64,000 nucleotides of DNA from Hydrangea macrophylla (Eukaryota; Streptophyta; Magnoliopsida; Cornales; Hydrangeaceae), in contig CM066995.1 in NCBI GenBank assembly GCA_033977485.1, positions 49,971,162 to 50,035,161 on the forward strand, in the 5' to 3' direction. Under the pieces are notes generated by a model. That model was not told the DNA's origin. It saw nothing but the letters and a program-made list of their open reading frames with translations, and ran no database searches. Positions 56,931-64,000 of the stretch are shown piece after piece. A program made the position numbers and the translations under genes. Position 1 is the stretch's first letter. Every line of letters starts with the position of its first letter.

Positions 56931-59900
56931 TGTAGGCACCCCAATTTGACTACACTTTTAGGGTGGATAACCTCTTGAAGTATTCGATGATGAAAAGTAC
57001 CCCGTGAAAGGTACTGGATTCCACACAACAAGAAGATCAGACTTCAAAAAGTGATCCAAAGGTTAGAAAAGCCCTTTTTCAGACATAAATCATGATTTTC
57101 TCAAAAATGTCTATTAGAATTCCTCATCACTCGAGGACAAAAGGACATAATATGTTCAAAATACAGTAATTTAGATATCCAAAGAATCAATTTCAAAGAA
57201 AAACTCAGAATCGATGCTCATTGGAAAGCAATTTTGAAAAAGAAGTCGTTTGATTTCAAAAGACGACGAAAGTTCTAGGAGATTTTCGAGCTTCAATTGA
57301 CTTTCAATTCTTATCTCAATTTCTCCCAGAATATTTTTATACTGAAATTCAACTCAATAGCTTTTCAATAGTATGTAAACGGATGATTTTAAATGCCAAA
57401 AAGCACTTTTACAAAAATCTGGAAAAGCAGTGCATGTGAAACTTTAAATAGGGCATAACGGCAACCAAGGGAAGGGAAAGGACAAATGGAAGCTTAGAGA
57501 ATGGGGGGTAGCAGTTCCCTTGTATACTGCAACCTACCTATGGTCAACCGCCATCTGGTTTTTTTCCCTTCTAGACCCTTCCTGGAGCTTCCATGTGTGA
57601 AGAAATGGTCTTGAAACTGCATTTTAACATCAAATTGTACATTTTAGCCCCATTTTAATCCTCGAAATCCCTCTTTTAACCCTGAAACTTAGAGATTAAG
57701 TCTTCAAATCTCTATATATAGATACCATGCATCTTATATGAGATCATGTTAAATATACCTTGAGTCATCTTAAATCACAGCTTGAATATCTTTAAAGCAC
57801 ACTTTGAATTCACTTGAATATAAGAGAGATTTCCAGAGAGAGATAGTGAATTATGGATTGAATTCTTTCAAAATTAATCTTAGGACCATTAGAATACATA
57901 ATTAGGAAGAAATTTTGGCATCAATTGCCTCCCCATCCATCCATCATTGATGAGTGCTTGGAAAACCTTGACGATCACTTGAAGAAGAAGATCTTTCAAA
58001 CAATCACTTGAAGTATAATTGAGAATCCTCCAAGCGGTGAACACTATAATTCATCTCTAATTCCTATTTTTACATATATATCTATAGGATTTCGATCTAG
58101 TTTAGTCTCTAGAACACTCTTCTTCTTCCTCTCTTATTCTGCACATACTCACATAGTTAGATCCAAATCCTCCTTAATTTTATTGATAATTTTTTATTAG
58201 AGATCTATTTTTGTATTATGATTTTCATATTTTGATTTTGAATTCGATTCATTCTCTCTGCTTTGTTTATATCCATGCATTCATGACTATATATGTATCC
58301 TATTTCAAATTCTATGATGGTTTGGAAGGTTGATCTATGCAAAGGATGATTCCTATGTTCATACCGTTCTCTTGATTATTTATATTATATATAATTTCTC
58401 TTTGAATTTCTCTCCAAAAGGATATTTCTAAGACCCTCTGATCCATGATCCAAAGTTCTTCATAGAACTTGAGGGCAAAATTGATTGGAAATCATGATAA
58501 ACATGTTGATCTATGAGTTTTATCTCTCTAATGAACTAAAACCATCACTCAAGGTGTTTTTCCCACACTTTAAAATGAACTAGTTGGTTGCTTCAAAATT
58601 CAGCAAAACATATTAATTTTCTCCACATAATTTGGTCCATCAAACTTCATGATTTGATGGATTTCAAATTTTCTGGGTAAACTTTGATGAATTAGCTTTC
58701 ATTCGATCCATTTTGAGAATCATCAGGATCCATATACTATTTTCAATAATTGTTGAAAAATTGGTTGACATATTTGAATAGTCTCTTTGTGCTTGAATCT
58801 TAGAAAATCTATGACAGTTATCAATGATCCATTTTTTGGGGATGATTATCATGAGCATACGTTCGAGTTAAGATCGTTTAAAATTGATACAACTATCCTC
58901 AAATTTTCTAAATTCAATCACAATCATGATCATGTATATAAAAATGGTCACACCTTGATCATTCAACCACCTTTGATGAATAAACTTAGCTTAAAAATCA
59001 TCTAGGATGAATGCATAAGAGATCAAAAGCTTAGATCAACTTGATTATCATGATTCTTGAAGTTCTACTATGTCTTGTATTCATTTTGTCAAGTGATGTC
59101 AAATTTCCAGAATAACAGAGTTTGGTTAAAATAATTTTGCAGAGACGTTAGGATCATAGAATTTCCATGGGTATATTTTTTTCCATAAACTTCAATGAAA
59201 TAGATTTCTTTTGACACCAATAGACCTTTATATAAATCTTACAAGGACGGTGGATAGTCTTGATCACTGTTCCCAAAAGTCTTATCACTTGAACTTCAAA
59301 GATGCTAATGACATCATACTTTTTGGAAAAGCTCCCTAAGACATGTATCTAACTTTTTGTAAAAGGATTTTAACCCAACTCATGTTTTAGACCAGTTTTG
59401 ATAGGTTGCAATCGACGTCACTAAATCTGGAAATTTTGATTGATGACCAATTCTTCTTGTTTATCATACATATCATTTGCTTGCTTGGATTTTTACAATG
59501 CTTGGGTATTCTTTGGTATCGTAGTGCAGAGAATTGACTGCTATGGATCTGGACTTGGTTTGTGGATATGCCTCTCTACATGTGGCTTAGTACCCATACA
59601 TCATATACTTTTCTCTACCCTTCTCTTAGAATTTTTCTAGGTTATGAACTTTGTTCTCAATGACACATTTCCTTTAGGACAGTCTCTGTTTATATGCTTA
59701 TGTGTTAGATACATCTTATCTAGGACTGTTGCATTATTGCATTTCACGCTTCCTTTCTTTTTGCCTTTACGACTCTGCATGAGCCAACTCAATGTAAGTC
59801 TTCTTGTTCCCTTTTGCATATCATGACATGTTTCGGCCATCATTTTGCATCAGTCTTGGGTGGGACTAGCTACTATAAATATACTTCTTCCTTGTATTAC

Positions 59901-60270
59901 TTGTGTATCTGATTGCTACTTGAATTTAGTCTCTTGAAATGATTTTCAAACAAGATACTTTTTTCCATGTATATATTATCTAGTATGTTTGAGGAATACA
60001 CCTATTAGGAATTAAGAACAAGGATATTTGAATCAAGGCCTGCCATTCAGGAGGGCGAGGAAGAGGTGCTTTAGTCCTACTTGGGCTCCTTCCCCTCTCG
60101 TACTAAGACCCCCGAACCTGGTTTTCTGGTGCTAAAGGGCGAGTAACCTTATTCATTTGGGCGAGTCAAATTTTGGTTTCCTTATTCCCGATAAAAATTA
60201 CGTGGCGACTTTTTTCGTCATTCAGATCATCATAAGTTCTAGTTCTTGAAGTGAGCCTTGGATCTGTCCT
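56931..60270 (+). mobile_element. LTR B, second copy (plus strand), ~3.3 kb
   Basis: It starts TGTAGGCACCCCAATTTGAC and matches 9991-11732 plus 20428-20541 in inverse orientation for its first 1.9 kb. TATA box TATATATA at 57713-57720. The U5 block GGGCTCCTTCCCCTCTC is at 60083-60099 and a primer-like TGGCGACT at 60203. The right end is uncertain: no clear CA terminus or primer site follows before the poly-G run. Short frames (58787-59005, 59440-59640) are chance. Confidence 0.65.
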
Positions 60271-60346
60271 TGGATACTATCAAGTTTGATAGAACTCATA
60301 GATGATCCTCTTGTATCCAAAAGGTGGGTTAACCCGAGAGAATGTC

Positions 60347-60375
60347 GGGGGGGGGGGGGGGGGGGGGGGGGGGGG
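60347..60375 (+). repeat. 29-base G homopolymer
   Basis: An unbroken run of 29 G. Such runs are rare in plant DNA and error-prone in sequencing. It may be a real G-tract able to form quadruplexes, or a base-calling or assembly artefact at a junction between repeats. Confidence 0.9.
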
Positions 60376-60958
60376 TGAAGGTTGCGATCTCACAATACCA
60401 CTTCAACATTCACAACATTTACACAAAAGAAGTAGCCTACATGTACATGCAACTGAAAGAACAAATCTCTAGGAAAGAGATCCTAGAAATCCTCCAAGTC
60501 TAACTCTATTGGCAGAATCTCGTCTTCGGGCAAAATAATCTCCTCCGGCGATACCCAATCCAACCGTATGTCAAACTCGTCAAATATTAAACCATCAAGA
60601 TGATTGCCCAAACCCTAAAACCATGTTACGTCTCCTACCTATGGGTCCTGCTGTGCTGCTGGCTGAACGGGATGAACAGGTGCGGCAGGAATGATCTCCT
60701 CCTGTCTAATGGATGGGTTGTCCTCTACTTCTCATCCTCAATACCTCTCTCCTTGATGTCTTCCTCAACAACCTCATCATTTCCCTCCGAAAATGCCTCT
60801 GGCTCTTCATCAACCTCAACGTCTCCCTCCATCCACGTCCTTCGGATCATGCTCCTCCTCCTCATTATCCTCGTCAAGATCACCAGGCTCTGCATCATCA
60901 TCATTGTCAATGTCTCCATCACCACCCTCCTTCATGGAATCCTCCTTGGGGTCAGCAT
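60376..60958 (-). pseudogene. fragment with an acidic coding remnant
   Basis: On the minus strand 60958-60725 reads in two frames as Asp/Glu-rich text (DIDNDDDAEPGDLDEDNEEE, then VDEEPEAFSEGNDEVVEED) with one frame change near 60830. A further open stretch follows to about 60480 (DEFDIRLDWVSPEEIILPED). The family is not recognised. Acidic tails of this kind occur in retrotransposon gag proteins and in many others. It is cut on the left near the poly-G run and on the right by LTR D. Confidence 0.35.
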
Positions 60959-62918
60959 TGTAGACACCCTATTTTGGTTCGTCCGTTTGACAAAAGGAAC
61001 CCCCGTGTCAAGAACAACCCGATGACTAGATTTGGGAATTATTGGTTATGAAGCAAAACTTCGTGAAGCATCGTGGTCTCTTAGATACGTTAGAATAACT
61101 TCTAGGAAGAATTAGGAATGTTATAAACATAATTTAGAAACAAAAACCTAAAATAAAATACTTTTCTACGTAAAAGGACCAAAAAAATTTTATTAAGCCA
61201 AAATACCCTAAACCGAGTCAAATTCGGACCTTAGGGTAGAATCCCAAGAAATCCTTTTCTAAATAGTCCTAAAATATTTTTTTACCATATCCCATACCTT
61301 GTTTTTGACCAAAATAATTCTCAAATAATTTTTTACCAAAATAACCATGAAAGCCCATTACGAGCAGTCATTTTTAACATAGCTTTAGTATTTTGACCAT
61401 AACTCTTAAATCAGGAGGCGTTTGCGCCTAAAACCACTTAGAATGGATAGTACATTTCCTGGGCATATAAATTCGTAAGTCATTTGCCCAATTTGGACTT
61501 AAAATGAGTGAGATATGGCCTTTTAAAGTTGGCCCAAAGAGCAGTGATGGGATTAAAAGCCCAAACTGGGCTTTCTATCTTGTTTTATTTTTGGTGACTT
61601 TCTAAATATAAAAATTAGAATTTTCAATTGGCAAAACACTCTAAAAGGATTAGGATAGAATTTAAAAGTTTTCATATCCTAATTTGCTTGGGTTCTAGTC
61701 TACTTATTTATAACTTTGCCACCTAGAAAAACTATATGTAGGGGTCTCCACCCATTCAATCCTTACACCTAAAAAATCCTGAGAACTAGAGAGCTCTGGA
61801 AAACTACTCTAAGAGAGTTCCTAAGCACTCTACAAAAGTTCTTAGGAAAGTTAAATATGTTAGATTTAGTATCCAAGCCTCGAGATCGCGGTGCTAGCGA
61901 AGCTCAGCTGGAGTAAGATTCTGAGGGAAGTTCTTGGGATACGCTCTTCTCCCTTTTGTTTTTCTTTCTTGTTTTCTTAGTTTGATCTTTATATTCATAG
62001 CTTTAGTTTGAAGTTCTTGTTTATTCATATTATTCCTTATTTTCATTGCTTTTGATCTTTAAATGTTATACGATAGTTTTAATTCCTTATGTTGTAGCAT
62101 CCCTATTAGGGTTAAGTTATCCTAGGCAAACTCTACCTGAAATGATGTGGTAGTCGGAGCTTTTGGGGTTGGTATCCAATCCATGGATATTCGACCCCCG
62201 GGGATAATGAAACCTTAATTTGGATTTATGAGCCTAGTTTTAGGGTATCCACGTAGAAATCATGGTGTAATGCATATTAATTAAAATAATAGGCTATCCA
62301 TGTTTACTTTGATTATATTTCCTTTCACATGCATAGGGGAGAGTAGTACATTTAGTCCTCAAGTTACTGTTTTAGCATATGTATTGTGTGATATATATAC
62401 AGTCTCTTACATGCTTTTCTTTTCCTTAGTTGTTTATAACGTGACATAGGATTGCATTAGTAATAAATGAAATGGCCTTCATAATGTCTAGTCAAACACC
62501 CAAAAAGCTGAGTAGAGGCCTGTCTTCGGATGGGGTGAGAAGGGTTGTTTTAGTACGATCCAACTTCTTCCTCTCTCATACCTTAACCCCCAAACCGAGT
62601 TCTTTGGTGATGAAGGGGCGGTGCACTCTATCCATTGGACAGTTAGATTTAGTTTTCTTGATTTTCTTTATCAAACCAAGTGGCGACTCTATTGGCAAGG
62701 ATCTCTCCGAATTTATCCTTGTGGGATAAATTTGATTACTCACTCCTGTTGCCTCGGTTATGGATTAAACCCCATGGAATCAAATTATGAGTAATCCAAA
62801 TAGGTCGGATCGGTTAAAGGTGGTGAACCTCACTCGTGGTTGTTGACATGTGATTTGTAATAGGATCAATCAAGTGGGCATGGTCTTTCTAGGCCCTAAC
62901 TTGGCCAAGGTAGCCACA
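60959..62918 (+). mobile_element. LTR D (1960 bp)
   Basis: It starts TGTAGACACCCTATTTTGG and ends GGTAGCCACA, two bases before a primer site. A TATTTATAA at about 61707 is a possible TATA box. U5 carries a diverged form of the CTTCCCCTCTC block at 62561-62577 and a 15-base primer-like TGGCGACTCTATTGG at 62682-62696. The open frame at 62472-62729 is within U5 and not convincing. Confidence 0.7.
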
Positions 62919-62920
62919 AT

Positions 62921-62938
62921 TGGCAACTCTGTTGGGGA
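62921..62938 (+). other. Element D primer binding site
   Basis: TGGCAACTCTGTTGGGGA, two bases after LTR D. The match to the tRNA-like extension of A and C stops after about 20 bases here, so D has an ordinary short site. Confidence 0.75.
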
Positions 62939-63327
62939 CCATACTAAGAGGGTTACACTCCAATTCTTTCAAAGTTCTTTGACTTTATATTATGTAGATT
63001 GCATGTGCATTAGTTTTAAGAAGCTTGGGCGGACCAAAGCCAGGGCCTGTAACATGTTAGATCACCCCCGTGGAGGACTTCCCTTCATTAGCACATACCT
63101 ATGGGTATAAAAAGCATGTCCATGTACCATACCAAACTCAGTAATGGGGGGTATATAGGACATCTCGCTGGGGGACGCTTTAATCTTATCCACCTTCTTG
63201 CATATAGTAGCCATAGATCCCAATCCATTAAGGCTTAACCTATTACGACAATATGATGAGCATACATGCTTTACTTTTCCTTTAGGATTATGTGACATGA
63301 TGAGGAAGCATATCTGACCTATGATAT
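62939..63327 (+). mobile_element. Element D leader fragment
   Basis: A 0.39 kb piece of leader cut by LTR E at 63328. A block like TTAGATCACCC (63058) and phrases around CCATACCAAACTCAG resemble other Tat leaders weakly. No gene. Confidence 0.5.
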
Positions 63328-64000
63328 TGTCACGCCCCGATGTAGCATAAATAAGGAAATATTTAATTTCCTTTATGGACCTGTAGGTCGCAACAGTTTG
63401 AAGGATCGATTCTGTCCCAAACGTCAAACATTATAATAATATAAATCAGAGTAAGAGCAATCAAGGCTTACAAAAATTTTCTAAGATATTAATTATTACA
63501 TCATGTAGGAATCTTAAGGCACAACCCGCCTTGTAAAAATAATAATATATATTACATTAATCCTTATTAAAAGTTTAGTTCATAATAAAAAGCAGCAATA
63601 ACAATTTCCTCTTCTCAGGTCGTTGTATTCAATTCATATAGTCATAATGTCCTGCTTGGTCATAACCTGAAAAACCTAGACACAAATGTCCAGGGGACAT
63701 CAACGTCGTCAGCTTTAAGTATATGGTGAGTATTAAAAAACTTGTGCTTGTAATGTAAAACATACTCACTGACCATTTTCATTTTACGGGTTCGTCATTC
63801 CACATGTTAGAAATATTGTAATGAAATCAAATTGTAAAATAGTAAAGATAATGTCATAATCTTCAAATCAATAAAACATGTGACCGTGCATGGAACTATG
63901 CAACCTTCTCATCTGACTCTTTTCTCTCGACCACAGATCATCCAACTCTCACGTTCTAGTACCTTGCAATACTAAGGTGACCACACTATAGTATATAGGT
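63328..64000 (+). mobile_element. LTR E, second copy, running off the right edge
   Basis: It starts TGTCACGCCCCGATGTAGCA. It is collinear with the reverse complement of 1-1245 for its whole visible length, including CATCAACGTCGTCAGCTT (63698) followed by GGTGAGTATT. The two copies point outward from the window. The minus-strand frame at 63062-63427 crosses the boundary and is chance. Confidence 0.7.

Noticed and set aside
60600..61025. 141-codon plus-strand frame
   Set aside because: It is the antisense of an acidic coding remnant and crosses into LTR D.
63062..63427. 121-codon minus-strand frame
   Set aside because: It spans the junction of element D leader and LTR E, two unrelated sequences.

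Overview
The window is repeat-dense nuclear DNA of a flowering plant with a large genome. Nearly all of it consists of LTR retrotransposons and their ruins. I see no intact host gene, rRNA gene, complete tRNA gene or CRISPR array. The plant assignment rests on Ty1/copia elements primed by initiator-Met tRNA, Ty3/gypsy elements of the Tat/Ogre type (two RNase H domains, a 20 kb body, antisense extra ORFs), and a Plant Mobile Domain gene. The species cannot be named from sequence alone.

Layout from left to right. 1-1245 is part of an LTR on the minus strand (LTR E). 1246-3834 is a minus-strand Tat-like remnant, and 3835-4795 a diverged copia LTR piece. 4796-8101 is a plus-strand gypsy remnant with a ruined gag, ending in a polypurine tract and a short LTR (LTR F). 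8102-9990 is a primer site, leader and gag fragment of another gypsy element. 9991-20541 is a gypsy LTR (LTR B, minus strand) split by a nearly complete copia element, Cop1 (11733-20422, two 1500 bp LTRs, 5 bp target duplication). 20542-22062 is the 3' internal part of element B. 22063-54018 is a plus-strand gypsy LTR (LTR C) split by the large minus-strand Tat/Ogre element A (22549-51127). Element A is itself split in its reverse transcriptase by a second copia, Cop2 (35543-43492). 54019-64000 holds the leader of C, about 2 kb of unassigned DNA, a plus-strand LTR B copy, LTR D, and the start of a plus-strand LTR E copy.

The nesting order is B, then C, then A, then Cop2, with Cop1 separately inside B. 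Hand counts of LTR differences agree with this order: about 1.5% for Cop1, about 3% for Cop2 and several percent more for A.

Element A is the most interesting unit. Between its integrase and 3' LTR it carries two genes on the opposite strand. One is a six-exon Plant Mobile Domain gene with five GT-AG, phase-0 introns. The other is a single-frame ORF of 357 codons tentatively like the plant DUF7745 family. The inverted-repeat motif (GGCAYTC, 3 nt, GARTGCC) upstream of both antisense genes is also in the promoter half of LTR A and LTR C. Element A also holds a 120 bp and a 41 bp tandem array. In addition, the primer site of three gypsy leaders continues for exactly 50 nt as a copy of a tRNA 3' half (positions 27-76). 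All coding regions seen are broken by nonsense codons, frameshifts or deletions.
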